Shown: piece by piece, positions 35,127 to 44,010 of the stretch | How positions within the stretch are numbered: the stretch's first letter is position 1 | Layout of the letters: each line of letters opens with the position of its first letter | NCBI GenBank assembly: GCA_964600235.1 | Contig: CAZRIV010000011.1 | Location: 95,713-159,712 of the forward strand | Reading direction: 5' to 3' | Length of the DNA stretch: 64,000 nucleotides | Source: MWEI01 sp964600235 | GTDB lineage: Bacteria; Desulfobacterota; Desulfomonilia; UBA1062 | Notes under the pieces: model-generated | The model's database searches: none | What the model saw: the letters and a program-made list of their open reading frames with translations, nothing else | Told to the model about the DNA's origin: nothing | Translations under genes and position numbers: made by a program

Positions 35127-35870
35127 GTGGAAGAGGAGAAACTGCCGGTAACCGATCATCTTGAGGAGCTCAGAAGCAGACTCATCAAGTGCATCGTTGC
35201 CGTCATAGCAGGATTCCTCATTTCCTTCTCCTTCTCCCAGCAGCTCTTCGACCTGTTGACCTATCCCTTGGTCCGTGCCATGCCGACCGACGGCAAGCTC
35301 ATCTACACCTCGCTCCAGGAGGCCTTTGTCACCTACATGAAGGTGGCGTTCTTTGCCGGACTCTTCATATCTATGCCCGTGATCTTCTACCAGATATGGA
35401 AATTCGTGGTGCCGGGCCTCTATGAGAAGGAACGCACCTATGTGGTGCCATTCATGCTCCTGGCGTGCCTGTTCTTCTGCCTGGGGGCATCCTTTGCCTT
35501 TTTCATCGCCTTCCCCTTTGCCTTCAGGTTCTTCCTCAGCTTTACAACAGACCGTATCCAGGCCCTGCCCTCCATGAAGGAATACCTGAGCCTGAGCATG
35601 AGCCTCATGATCGCGTTCGGCGTCACCTTCGAGCTGCCCGTGTTCATGTTCTTCCTGGCCAAGATGGGGCTCGTGAACCACACCAAGCTGAAGAAATTCA
35701 GAAAATATGCCTTTCTCAGCATCTCCTGCATAGCAGCCTTCTGTACCCCGCCGGACATGGTGAGCATGGTCCTGCTCATCATCCCGCTCTATCTCCTCTA
35801 TGAGCTGAGCATATTTGTGGTCTACTTCACGGCAAAAAAGAAAGAGGCTGCCGAAGAGCCTGCGGGCTAG
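35127..35870 (+). CDS. tatC: Sec-independent translocase subunit TatC
   Basis: 247 residues with six TM segments and TatC signatures: VTDHLEELRSRLIKC at the N-terminus, KVAFFAGLFISMPVIFYQIW, FVVPGLYEKER and FGVTFELPVFMFFLAK. TatC binds the twin-arginine signal peptide. Starts with GTG at 35127; GGACC lies upstream. Same transcript as tatB. Confidence 0.95.
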   Translation: MEEEKLPVTDHLEELRSRLIKCIVAVIAGFLISFSFSQQLFDLLTYPLVRAMPTDGKLIYTSLQEAFVTYMKVAFFAGLFISMPVIFYQIWKFVVPGLYEKERTYVVPFMLLACLFFCLGASFAFFIAFPFAFRFFLSFTTDRIQALPSMKEYLSLSMSLMIAFGVTFELPVFMFFLAKMGLVNHTKLKKFRKYAFLSISCIAAFCTPPDMVSMVLLIIPLYLLYELSIFVVYFTAKKKEAAEEPAG

Positions 35871-35940
35871 CTGCATACATGGCGTCGGGGTTATGGAGCG
35901 ATCCCGATAACCCTGGAGGGAAGATTTATTCATTCAGCTA

Positions 35941-35971
35941 TTGACCGGGGGCTATGTCATCTATATATAAT
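35941..35971 (+). promoter_or_regulatory. Candidate promoter of the SGNH/chaperone pair
   Basis: TTGACC (35941-35946) followed by the TATATATAAT run (35962-35971), which offers a -10 with 17- or 19-base spacing. It is about 140 bases upstream of the SGNH gene start. Confidence 0.35.
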
Positions 35972-36112
35972 ACTAAAATAGTTACATGCGGTATTTCTTT
36001 GCTGTGTAATGCACTATCTTATCCATGAACGGTCGGAACATCAATTCTTGTCGCTTTTCTATCATGTGGGGTAATGGAATATTTTTTTAAAATCACTGCA
36101 AGGGGGAATCAA

Positions 36113-36838
36113 ATGAAGGACTTGAAATCAGGTGTGTGCGTCAAAGGGCTTGTGGTATTCGTATTACTGTTAGTGTTTACCGGTTGTTCACTTATCAGCG
36201 TTCCTGTCATTCGCAACGCCTCCCGCAATGACGTGGTGAATCTGGGGGATTCCATCTTCGCCCTGTCCGGGAAGATCCAGGACAATCTCCACAACTGGTC
36301 CGGGCAGACCTTCCGCCGGTATGCCCTGTCGGGTTCCATGGTCAGCCATATTGCCGACCAGTATGACGACGCCAAGGCCGATGATCCGAACATCAACACC
36401 ATCTTCATGGACGCAGCAGGCAACGACATCCTGATCCCGGCCACCCTGTTCGATCCCTACAACTGCAAGGTAGACTGGTGGGAATCAGGGCTTTCGTCCT
36501 CCTGCAGGGCCCTCATCGACGACTGCTACGTGGACGTGGTGAACCTCCTGAACCAGATGGGCAGGGACGGCGTGGACAACATCATCTTCCAGGGGTATTA
36601 CAACCTGAAGAACGGTCTCTTCGGGACCACGAAACTGAACCAGGCAGTCGCATATGGCGATACCAAGCTTGCCCTGGCAGTCCAGAATGCAACCGCTGCA
36701 CCCAATTACCGGGTATTCATAGACCCCAGGCCCTACATCGTCAGTTCCGACATCATTTATGACGGCGTCCACCCCAGCGATTCGGGTTCTCTGAAGCTTG
36801 CAAACCTCCTCTGGGCCAAGCTTCAGCCGAAGCTGTAA
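36113..36838 (+). CDS. SGNH/GDSL-type hydrolase lipoprotein
   Basis: 241 residues. Signal sequence ends with lipobox VFTGC, so the protein is probably lipid-anchored. SGNH blocks: block I NLGDSIFALSG (nucleophile Ser), a Gly in the second block, AAGNDIL (block III, Asn) and DGVHPSDSG (block V, Asp and His). These are extracytoplasmic esterases or lipases. The ATG at 36113 has AAGGGGG upstream; an in-frame ATG at 36074 lacks one. The next gene encodes a lipase-chaperone-like protein, suggesting a dedicated enzyme-foldase pair. Confidence 0.85.
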   Translation: MKDLKSGVCVKGLVVFVLLLVFTGCSLISVPVIRNASRNDVVNLGDSIFALSGKIQDNLHNWSGQTFRRYALSGSMVSHIADQYDDAKADDPNINTIFMDAAGNDILIPATLFDPYNCKVDWWESGLSSSCRALIDDCYVDVVNLLNQMGRDGVDNIIFQGYYNLKNGLFGTTKLNQAVAYGDTKLALAVQNATAAPNYRVFIDPRPYIVSSDIIYDGVHPSDSGSLKLANLLWAKLQPKL

Positions 36839-36847
36839 CGAATCACC

Positions 36848-36881
36848 GGCCACGGAGGCTTTTTATAAGGCCTCCGTGGCC
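36848..36881 (+). terminator. Terminator hairpin after the SGNH gene
   Basis: GGCCACGGAGGC (36848-36859) pairs perfectly with GCCTCCGTGGCC (36870-36881), 12 bp with a 10-base loop; a weak T-rich tract (CTTTGATTT) follows. It would end or attenuate the transcript before the chaperone-like gene. Confidence 0.65.
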
Positions 36882-37007
36882 ACCTTTGATTTCCTTGCCC
36901 GTGTCACAATCCTATGCGGGTACTTTCCCTCCGGGCTAAGGGGTTCAAAGACCTTTCACTATGATGCAGACCCTTAATTGGTATATACTTGAGCATCGGA
37001 GATGAAC

Positions 37008-38021
37008 ATGAGCAGGACATTGAAACTCTCGGGAGCGGCACTGGGTATTGCCGCACTCGTTGCCATAGTCGTTTTTTTCACCGTGCACAATCCTGATCCT
37101 GTGCCTGTGCCTGTGCAGAAAACCATACCGACACTGCTCACGCATACGAAGCTGACGGGACAGGACCCGCTCAGCGACCAGTTCGTAAAGGAACTGAAGA
37201 AATACTACGGCGCGACCATATCGGAAGTGGTCACCCAGGCAGGCCTTTTCGACCTGTGGAAATCCTTCATGGGTTCCCATCCGGACAGAGGCAGAGAGCT
37301 CTTTTACGGTATACTCAAACGTGCATTCCCGGGATATGCCGATGCCATAATGGCCACGCTGGACAAACTCGACGAGTATAACCGGTGGCTTGAGCACAAT
37401 AAGGCCCTGCTTGCCCGTATGTCCGCCACCGAGAGGCTCGAGGCCCTGCAGAAAAAGAGGATGGAGCTCTTCGGCGACGACGCCCGGAAGATCTGGACTG
37501 GCGAGGAACTGGCAACAGAGTCACGCAGGGCAAAGGTGCAGGATACGCTGGCCTACCTCAATCAAACCGAAGACATGACCATGGATGATAAGATTGAGGT
37601 GTATCAGGGGTCACTCCGTGAGGCGTATGAGAATACCCCGGAGAAATTCATCCTGGACCAGGGGCCTCTCCTGGCAAAGGTATTCTTCAGCATAGACTCC
37701 GTACAGAACGAGCTGAAACAGATGACCCCCCTTGAACGTCAGCAGGAGCTTAACAGGATCCGCAGAAAGATGGGCTTCACCGAGCAGCAGGTCGAAAGGA
37801 TGGAAAAGCGGGATGCGGACAACGAGCTGCGCTGGGAAGCCGGGCTGAACTACATGAAGGACCGTGAGGAAATAGTCCGGCAGTTTGAAGGCCCGCAACA
37901 AGAAGAGAAGCTCAGGGAACTCAGGGAGCAGTACTTCGATGATGAGGCGAAGACCATCGAACTCGAAGAAAAGGGCGACTTCTTCAGGTTCAAGAGGCAG
38001 CACATCTACGGGAGGAATTAG
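37008..38021 (+). CDS. Lipase secretion chaperone-like protein (LifO family)
   Basis: 337 residues: N-terminal TM anchor (about 7-26), a Pro-rich linker (with a short repeat PVPVPV), then an all-helical extended domain. The central stretch KKRMELFGDDARKIWTGEE, followed by ESRRAKVQDTLAYL and later RRKMGFTEQQVERM, fits the steric foldases (Lif) that wrap and fold secreted lipases. Family members normally serve alpha/beta-hydrolase lipases encoded next door; here the neighbour is an SGNH hydrolase. GGAG is correctly spaced for the ATG at 37008, not for the one at 37002. Ends before palindrome E4. Confidence 0.72.
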   Translation: MSRTLKLSGAALGIAALVAIVVFFTVHNPDPVPVPVQKTIPTLLTHTKLTGQDPLSDQFVKELKKYYGATISEVVTQAGLFDLWKSFMGSHPDRGRELFYGILKRAFPGYADAIMATLDKLDEYNRWLEHNKALLARMSATERLEALQKKRMELFGDDARKIWTGEELATESRRAKVQDTLAYLNQTEDMTMDDKIEVYQGSLREAYENTPEKFILDQGPLLAKVFFSIDSVQNELKQMTPLERQQELNRIRRKMGFTEQQVERMEKRDADNELRWEAGLNYMKDREEIVRQFEGPQQEEKLRELREQYFDDEAKTIELEEKGDFFRFKRQHIYGRN

Positions 38022-38112
38022 CCTTAGGCTATTCGTTGTGCAGACGGTTCATACGTGAACATGAGATTCCTGCAGGGCTCTTGAAAAAATGAGCAGTTAG
38101 ATAAAAAATTCA

Positions 38113-38163
38113 CCCGAACAGATGAGGTATCATGCCTGAGGCATGATACCTCATCTGTTCGGG
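38113..38163. repeat. Long palindrome E4 (24-bp perfect arms, 3-base loop)
   Basis: Bases 38113-38136 and 38140-38163 are perfect reverse complements, loop TGA. Outer end CCCGAACAGATGAGG and its complement. An A-run precedes and a T-run follows (GATTTTTC), so it can act as a bidirectional terminator between the convergent chaperone and glycine-zipper genes. Short-loop relative of E3. Confidence 0.92.
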
Positions 38164-38257
38164 CCGATTTTTCGTGCCTGTCATACATGAGTCAGGAGAA
38201 GGGTTCCATCACACCCGTGGCGCGGCACACACTTTCACTGCATCAGGGGACTCAGGA

Positions 38258-38584
38258 TCATTTCAGTGGTATCCTCAGGTTGAGCCCGTACAGATACTCT
38301 TTCTGCCCGGCAGGGGTGGTGTAGCTGGAAAACATGGGTCGGATCTCGTAAAGGCCGAATGCGACACCGCAGATCACGCCCACTGCAGCGCCCTGATAGA
38401 TGCGGTCCAGATGGTCGCCCGGGTGGTCCATGAATGCCAGGGTGGCCCCGCCTATGAGTCCGCCGATAGCTGCTCCCCAGAGGGAATCCACGAGGACGAC
38501 CTCAAGGGTCTGTGCGGCCCTTCCCTGCTGGGGCAGCATGAAAACAGCGAGGCATAATGAAAGTATGATCAAGCACTTCTTCAT
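38258..38584 (-). CDS. Small exported glycine-zipper protein
   Basis: 108 residues with a signal peptide (about 1-23, cleavage near GRAA) and two glycine-zipper helices (GAAIGGLIGGATLAF and GAAVGVICGVAFGLYE). Such proteins sit in the inner or outer membrane and often have no known function. It follows glpC by 11 bp on the same strand and may be in the glp transcript, though a link in function is not evident. Confidence 0.6.
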   Translation of the reverse strand: MKKCLIILSLCLAVFMLPQQGRAAQTLEVVLVDSLWGAAIGGLIGGATLAFMDHPGDHLDRIYQGAAVGVICGVAFGLYEIRPMFSSYTTPAGQKEYLYGLNLRIPLK

Positions 38585-38595
38585 ATCATCTCCTT

Positions 38596-39825
38596 TTATG
38601 GTGTTCTCGTAAACCAGCGCTTTATTGAATGTCCGGTTTTCCTGCCGCTGTCAATACTGTTCGCAAGAGCCTCCGTGATGATTTCAGAGGGGTCCATGGC
38701 CTTCAGCCCCGTATGGTGGCCCAACTGCATGCGGCACGCGCCGCAGTCGGACACCAGGGCGTCTGCATGTAAGGCTTGGATGGGTGCAGCGGCTATCTCG
38801 CCAAGCCTTTTCGATACGTCCTGGTTGCGCTTCTTGAAGCCGTAGGTGCCGGCCAGTCCGCAGCAGTCTTCATCAAGGATGTGGCATTCAAGGCCTTCTA
38901 TCTTTGCAAATATCTTTGCTGCCGGATAACCGATACCCAGCGCCCTCAGGTGGCAGGGGATGTGATAGGCGAGCTTCATCTCCAGGCGCCCTATGGGTTT
39001 CTCGTCTTCTTCCTCCTGAAGCACTGAGAGGAGGTACTCGTTCACGTTATAGGTGTTCTCCGCAATCCTCTTCCCGCCCGGGGCCTCCAGGATGCCTGGG
39101 TAGTCCTGAACAAGGGCCAGACCGCATGAGGAGCAGGCATACACGACATCGAAGCCCTTGTTGATATATGTGGTCAAGACAGCGGCATTTTTCTGTGCAT
39201 ATTTCCTGGCCATGTCCAGGTCGCCGTTTCCCAGTGCCGGCAGCCCGCAGCATGTCTGCTTCGGCATGACGACCCGGCACCCGAAAGACACGAGCAGGTC
39301 CCTGATCTTCCGCCCTATATCGGGACGGTTGAAGCTCAGGTGGCATCCGTGGAAGAAGACGACCTTCCTCCCTTTTCCCTTTCTCCTCCTGCCCCGCTCC
39401 AGGTTCATGAAACGGAATTCAGGAAGATCCGGCTTTTTTGATATCCCGATAATTCCAAGCACGGCCTTGGTGGTGTTCCATGACGCGGCCTTGTTCATCA
39501 AGGGGGAAAAGACCGAGCCGAAGGCGCTCACGTGATAGGCATTGGCAAACAGGTGCGCGCTGAACGGGCTGATATGCTCTTTTGCATACTTGAGCTGGGC
39601 CTTGAGGATGATGTCGGCAACCTCCACGCCATAAGGGCATGCAACCTGGCACCTCCTGCACTGGGAGCAGTATTTCACCCAGGCATCCACCGACTTCTCA
39701 CCGTCGAGCCGGAATCTCTGTGCATCGGGGCCCGCCTGCTTCGGTCCGGGAAAGAGCGGTTCGACCTTGTAGACAGGACAGTTCTCAACACAGACGGTGC
39801 AGCGCACGCAGTGCTCAAAGGTCAT
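38596..39825 (-). CDS. glpC: Anaerobic glycerol-3-phosphate dehydrogenase subunit C
   Basis: 409 residues. N-terminal double 4Fe-4S domain (CVRCTVCVENCPVYK and CSQCRRCQVACPYG) and two CCG domains (GCHLSFNRPDIG with QTCCGLPA; IPCHLRALGIGYP with DEDCCGLAGTYG). GlpC anchors the GlpAB dimer and passes electrons to the quinone pool. ATG at 39825 overlaps the glpB stop by 4 bp (ATGA). The C-terminal 45 residues after the second CCG domain are ordinary for the family. Confidence 0.93.
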   Translation of the reverse strand: MTFEHCVRCTVCVENCPVYKVEPLFPGPKQAGPDAQRFRLDGEKSVDAWVKYCSQCRRCQVACPYGVEVADIILKAQLKYAKEHISPFSAHLFANAYHVSAFGSVFSPLMNKAASWNTTKAVLGIIGISKKPDLPEFRFMNLERGRRRKGKGRKVVFFHGCHLSFNRPDIGRKIRDLLVSFGCRVVMPKQTCCGLPALGNGDLDMARKYAQKNAAVLTTYINKGFDVVYACSSCGLALVQDYPGILEAPGGKRIAENTYNVNEYLLSVLQEEEDEKPIGRLEMKLAYHIPCHLRALGIGYPAAKIFAKIEGLECHILDEDCCGLAGTYGFKKRNQDVSKRLGEIAAAPIQALHADALVSDCGACRMQLGHHTGLKAMDPSEIITEALANSIDSGRKTGHSIKRWFTRTP

Positions 39826-41018
39826 GAGAGCACCTTCTCGCACATCTTTGCCGCCTTCAGGCCCGTGGCAAGGGCCAGGCCGTGGCCGCAGTGGTTCTTC
39901 ATGACCTCGCTGCCGGCCAGGATACTCCCGCACACAAAGAGGTTGTCTATGGTCACTTGCTTGGGCCTGAAGGACGCATCCACCTCTATGCCCGCCTGTT
40001 CTATGGGGTGGCCGGCGGTGAAGAAGTCGTTCCAGAACCAGTCTTTCCTTGCACCCGGTATATGGACAGGCAGGCCGAACACGGTCTCCATGACCGATTC
40101 CCGTGAGGCAAAGAGCCCTCCGCTCACGAATGACCCGGTCGCCAGGATGAAGGCCCTGCCCTGCACCCTGGTGGCCCTTCCCGAGGTGGCCAGGGTCACG
40201 GCCTCGATGGTGCTGCCGTGGCGCTCCACACTGCTTATGGGCATGCCCCAGAAGAGATCCCCTCCCAGGCCTTTCAGGACTGTCTTGAGCGAACGGAAGA
40301 GCCTGAGGCCAGGGATCGACGGGGGCAGGGTGGGAATCTCGAATACCTCCCTGGAGATGCGTGAAGATATTTCATTCAGTATCGTCAAGGGATTATTAAT
40401 GCCCAGGACAGCCGGAACGGCCACCTTCCCCGGAGGGAGCTCAAGCCCGGCAATCCACTGCGCAAATCCCTCGACAAAGCCCTTTTCCTCGAACCGGGTG
40501 GCAAGGGCCAGGGGAGACGAGACCCCTGCGTCGAACAGGGAAAACCCGGTATTGCTGAGCCTGGAGGTGATGTAGGAGGGGTAGAAATCCTTGATCCCCT
40601 TGAAAGAAATCACGTGCACATAGTCGTCCCGGCACCCGAGGGATGCAGCCATGGTTTGGGGGACAAGGCAGGTGGTCTTGAATGTCCCGATGGGGGTGAG
40701 GATCTCCCGGTTCTTCCTGACACTTCCCACATAGGGATTGGTTCCGCCGGCCATGATCTCCTTGAAAAGCCTGCACGCATCCTCGACCCCCTTCCTGCCC
40801 ACCAGGTGGTAGGGGTGCATCGGCGGCAGCCCGGCCAGTCCGTCCAGGGGATTTGCAGCCCCGGACAGTATGTCGATACAGCCGGTGGAGAGACAGCAGG
40901 CCGGGTCTCCCCTGGAGATAAGGGCTGTTTTATACCCCATCTCCGAAAGGTGGATGGCGGCCATGAGCCCGGAAATCCCCCCTCCGATGATCACCGCGTC
41001 ATGTAAAAGGGTGTTCAC
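39822..41018 (-). CDS. glpB: Anaerobic glycerol-3-phosphate dehydrogenase subunit B
   Basis: 398 residues with an N-terminal FAD-binding Rossmann motif (AVIIGGGISGLMAAIHLSEM) and C-terminal FAD contacts (NLFVCGSILAG, CGHGLALATGLKAA). GlpB binds FMN/FAD and pairs with GlpA. It starts with GTG at 41018 directly after the glpA TAA; GGAG at the end of glpA serves as ribosome site. Middle of the glpA-glpB-glpC operon. Confidence 0.93.
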   Translation of the reverse strand: MNTLLHDAVIIGGGISGLMAAIHLSEMGYKTALISRGDPACCLSTGCIDILSGAANPLDGLAGLPPMHPYHLVGRKGVEDACRLFKEIMAGGTNPYVGSVRKNREILTPIGTFKTTCLVPQTMAASLGCRDDYVHVISFKGIKDFYPSYITSRLSNTGFSLFDAGVSSPLALATRFEEKGFVEGFAQWIAGLELPPGKVAVPAVLGINNPLTILNEISSRISREVFEIPTLPPSIPGLRLFRSLKTVLKGLGGDLFWGMPISSVERHGSTIEAVTLATSGRATRVQGRAFILATGSFVSGGLFASRESVMETVFGLPVHIPGARKDWFWNDFFTAGHPIEQAGIEVDASFRPKQVTIDNLFVCGSILAGSEVMKNHCGHGLALATGLKAAKMCEKVLS

Positions 41019-42527
41019 TTAAAGATTCTCCATGCCCAGAATGCCCAGATAGATGCTCTCGATGAGCTGCTCCTCGCGAAGCTGGTCGCCCCACAGGGCA
41101 GGCCTGATTCCCTTGAACCGCCTCTGGAGGAACTCCTTCAATATCTTCAGGGACACATCCGGGCTTACCCTTCCGAGCTCCTGCATGATCCCGAGCGCCC
41201 TGTACGTGCAGAACCCCCCCTGGCAGGGACCCATGCCCAGCCTGGTCCTGTGCTGGATGTCTCCCACGTACTGGGTGCCCATGGTATTGATGGCATGCTC
41301 CACGGCCCCACGGCCCACGAGTTCGCATTCGCACACGATGTCGTCCATGCTTGAAAGCCGCTTGGACAGCGGGTAGCCGCTGAGCTCATCCTGGCCTTCC
41401 AGGGGAAGATCGGCAGTCTGGCAAACGGCCTTCAGCCCGAAGCGCTCCATGATGACATCGACCATCTTCTCCGCCATGAGCCGGTACGTGGTGAGTTTGC
41501 CGCCCAGGATGCTGTACATGCCGTTTTCATGGTCAATGATCCTGAAGCCCCGCGAGATGGCCCTGCCGTCCGTCCCTTGCGCCTTGAGCAGCGGCCTCAC
41601 GCCGGTGTAGGCCCTGATAAGCCGGGTGCTGCCGAAACCGGGGATCATCTGCTCGGCCTGGGTCGCCACCACGTCCACCTCACCGGGGTCGATCTCCAGG
41701 TTGTCGGGGCTGTGAACGGTGATGGAGGTAGTGCCTGCCAGGCATACGGCCTCGTTCGGAACGATGATGTCTCCGTCCGAGGGCGGACGAAGCCTGTTGA
41801 TGACCATATTGGTCAGCCGGTGATTCGATACGATGAGGCTGCCCTTGGACAGGGTCATGGGGACCTTGGCTCCGCCGAGGCGGGCCACGTGATCTCCCCA
41901 TGCGCCGGTCGCATTGATCACGATGCGGGCCCTGATCTCCTTGATCTGGGATGTGAGCCGCTCCCTGGCCTTCACCCCCACGCACGTCCCCTTCTCCATG
42001 ATGACCTCCACGACCTCGTGGTGGGTGAGGATGGCGCCCCCCCTGTGGCGGGAGGTATAGGCGTTGAGCATGCAGAGCCTGAAGGGATCTATGGAACAGT
42101 CGGGCACCATGACGGCCTCTTCCATGGCTGGATTCAGACCGCCGACCAGATCGAGGGCCTTGCTGGGCGAGAGGACCGTGGTGGAGATGCCTGCCTCTTC
42201 ACATCCCTTGAGGAACCTGTCCCGGTAGCGTTTGGAGTCACCCGGCAGCCGGACGAACAGGCCGCCTGTCGCCTCCACGCACTTGCGGGCGATCTTGCGC
42301 AGGATGGTGTTCTCGGTTATGCACTCACGGGCTGCTTCGGGATCGTTCACCGCATAGCGGCCGCCGCTGTGGAGAAGGCCATGGCATGCCCCGGTGGCTC
42401 CGGAGGCGAAGTCGCCCCGTTCGATGAGGTAGTGGTGCACGCCGCGCAGTGCCAGGTCCCTGGCTATCCCGCACCCGGTGGCTCCGCCGCCAATGATGAT
42501 CACATCGGTCTTGATGGCCAAAGTCAT
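41019..42527 (-). CDS. glpA: Anaerobic glycerol-3-phosphate dehydrogenase subunit A
   Basis: 502 residues: FAD-dependent DAO-fold enzyme (VIIIGGGATGCGIARDLALRG, LLHSGGRYAVND) with a C-terminal BFD-like 2Fe-2S domain (CECELV and CQGGFC). It oxidises sn-glycerol-3-phosphate to dihydroxyacetone phosphate. The annotated ATG at 42527 lies directly against AAAGG; the TTG two codons later (42521) has better spacing and may be the true start. A strong promoter sits about 30-55 bases upstream. Confidence 0.95.
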   Translation of the reverse strand: MTLAIKTDVIIIGGGATGCGIARDLALRGVHHYLIERGDFASGATGACHGLLHSGGRYAVNDPEAARECITENTILRKIARKCVEATGGLFVRLPGDSKRYRDRFLKGCEEAGISTTVLSPSKALDLVGGLNPAMEEAVMVPDCSIDPFRLCMLNAYTSRHRGGAILTHHEVVEVIMEKGTCVGVKARERLTSQIKEIRARIVINATGAWGDHVARLGGAKVPMTLSKGSLIVSNHRLTNMVINRLRPPSDGDIIVPNEAVCLAGTTSITVHSPDNLEIDPGEVDVVATQAEQMIPGFGSTRLIRAYTGVRPLLKAQGTDGRAISRGFRIIDHENGMYSILGGKLTTYRLMAEKMVDVIMERFGLKAVCQTADLPLEGQDELSGYPLSKRLSSMDDIVCECELVGRGAVEHAINTMGTQYVGDIQHRTRLGMGPCQGGFCTYRALGIMQELGRVSPDVSLKILKEFLQRRFKGIRPALWGDQLREEQLIESIYLGILGMENL

Positions 42528-42553
42528 CCTTTATAGCATGATTTTTTCCGTAC

Positions 42554-42581
42554 CTTATACATGGTGCGCCCGGCAGGTCAA
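42554..42581 (-). promoter_or_regulatory. Sigma-70-type promoter of the glpABC operon
   Basis: On the minus strand, TTGACC (complement of 42576-42581), 16-base spacer, TATAAG (complement of 42554-42559), each 5 of 6 to consensus. It lies between the GpgS-like gene and glpA, so glpABC can be transcribed on its own. Confidence 0.55.
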
Positions 42582-42594
42582 GCGCAGTGAAGTC

Positions 42595-43794
42595 TCAGCC
42601 CTCCACGATGTCCACCAGCTCCGAGGTTATGCCCGGAAGCGACGAGCTCGCGCGTGACCAGCTGGGGATGAAGTGTACCGCTACCGGGTCTTTGATGAAT
42701 TCCGAGGTGGCTGTATCCAGGCCCCTTATAAAGGCCTCAACCATGATCTCCTCGGAATGCCTGTCAAAGAGCAGCCCGTTGATGGCTGCATCGTCCTCGT
42801 AATACCTGATCATGTCCAGGGCAATGAGCCGGTAGGCCACCTTCAAGGACCTGAATGCGGCCTCGCTGAAGTGAATACCCTCGGCACAGAGGGCATGGAA
42901 AAGGGTGCAGGCGATGTCGACGCACATCTTCTGGAGGCCCGAACCCTGGTCCTTATCGGAAAGATCCAGATGGAAATGCTCGTACTCTATGGAAAGGTCC
43001 ACCTGGCAGATGCGCCTCTGGCCGCAATTGCGGTACACCTCCTCCAGCAGGCCGATCTCCAGGCCCCATGAGGCAGGGACACGGTTCACGCGCATGAGGC
43101 CGGCTTTGATTGCGAATTCACCCGAGATGGGGTAGCGGAACGAATCCAGGTATTCCAGGTAGGGAAGGGGCCCGATCGTTGTTCTCAGGGCCTTGAGGAG
43201 CGGTGCCACGAAGAGGCGCATGGCCCTTCCGTGGAGACGGTTGGTAACGCGGGCGTAGTAGCCCTTGGCGAACTCGTACTCCATGCCCGGATGCAGCAGC
43301 GGGTAGATGAGGCGTGCCAGGAGCAGCCGCTCATAGGTGAGGATGTCCGTGTCGTGCACGGCGATCACCTCCGAGTCGTGGCGGGCAAGGATATAGCCCA
43401 TGGCCATCCAGAGGCTTCTGCCCCTGCCTCCTGCCGTGTCCACCAGGCCTTCGGTCCTCAGGCGCGTGTAGAAGGACTCCATATCAGGCGAGTTGTTCCA
43501 GATGATCACCGTCTCCTGGGGGAGACTCGAGAAGAACTCCTTGGTTTTGGCAAACCCTTCTTTCTGCGCGCCATCCAGGGTAACCACGAGTCGATGGAGG
43601 TAGTCGGCACCTTTCAGGTGCTCCACGATACGGGTCATGGCCGTGCCGGTAATCTCGGAATACTGGCACGGCAGGACCAGCGAGACGGGCTTGAAACGGA
43701 CGTACTGCCTCAGCTCGTCTTCCAGCCTCTCGAGCTTCACCGGGCTCATCTGATGGAGCGTTCCGATGCGCCCGCATTGAAGGAAATCACTCAT
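42595..43794 (-). CDS. GT81-type glucosyl-3-phosphoglycerate synthase-like glycosyltransferase
   Basis: 399 residues. GT-A fold with SLVLPCQYSEITGTAM at the start, LVVTLDGAQKEGF, IIWNNSPDMES, GRGRSLWMAMGYILA, the metal motif HDTDI and EFAKGYYARVTNRLHGRAMR, which is the signature region of GpgS enzymes making the precursor of the compatible solute glucosylglycerate. The donor (UDP- or ADP-glucose) and product are not settled by sequence; no matching phosphatase gene is adjacent. ATG at 43794 is supported by GGGAGG seven bases upstream. Confidence 0.8.
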   Translation of the reverse strand: MSDFLQCGRIGTLHQMSPVKLERLEDELRQYVRFKPVSLVLPCQYSEITGTAMTRIVEHLKGADYLHRLVVTLDGAQKEGFAKTKEFFSSLPQETVIIWNNSPDMESFYTRLRTEGLVDTAGGRGRSLWMAMGYILARHDSEVIAVHDTDILTYERLLLARLIYPLLHPGMEYEFAKGYYARVTNRLHGRAMRLFVAPLLKALRTTIGPLPYLEYLDSFRYPISGEFAIKAGLMRVNRVPASWGLEIGLLEEVYRNCGQRRICQVDLSIEYEHFHLDLSDKDQGSGLQKMCVDIACTLFHALCAEGIHFSEAAFRSLKVAYRLIALDMIRYYEDDAAINGLLFDRHSEEIMVEAFIRGLDTATSEFIKDPVAVHFIPSWSRASSSLPGITSELVDIVEG

Positions 43795-44010
43795 GGGCTG
43801 CCTCCCTTTCAATGGATCCCGGCAGGTCTGTTCTCTCCGGTTCCGGGAGAATAATACGCAGGAATGTGAGTAATGTCCAGATGATAGAAAATGGAGCATG
43901 GTTCAGGAAGCTCTGTTCATAAAACATTACCCCATTGCCGAAAAAGGTATACGTGCAAGGCATGCAAAACCGGTGCAGACATAGAGATGCCAAAGGATGG
44001 AGAATAAGCA

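Noticed and set aside
41529..42536. Open frame on the plus strand inside glpA
   Set aside because: Antisense to an intact GlpA; no ribosome site or domain.
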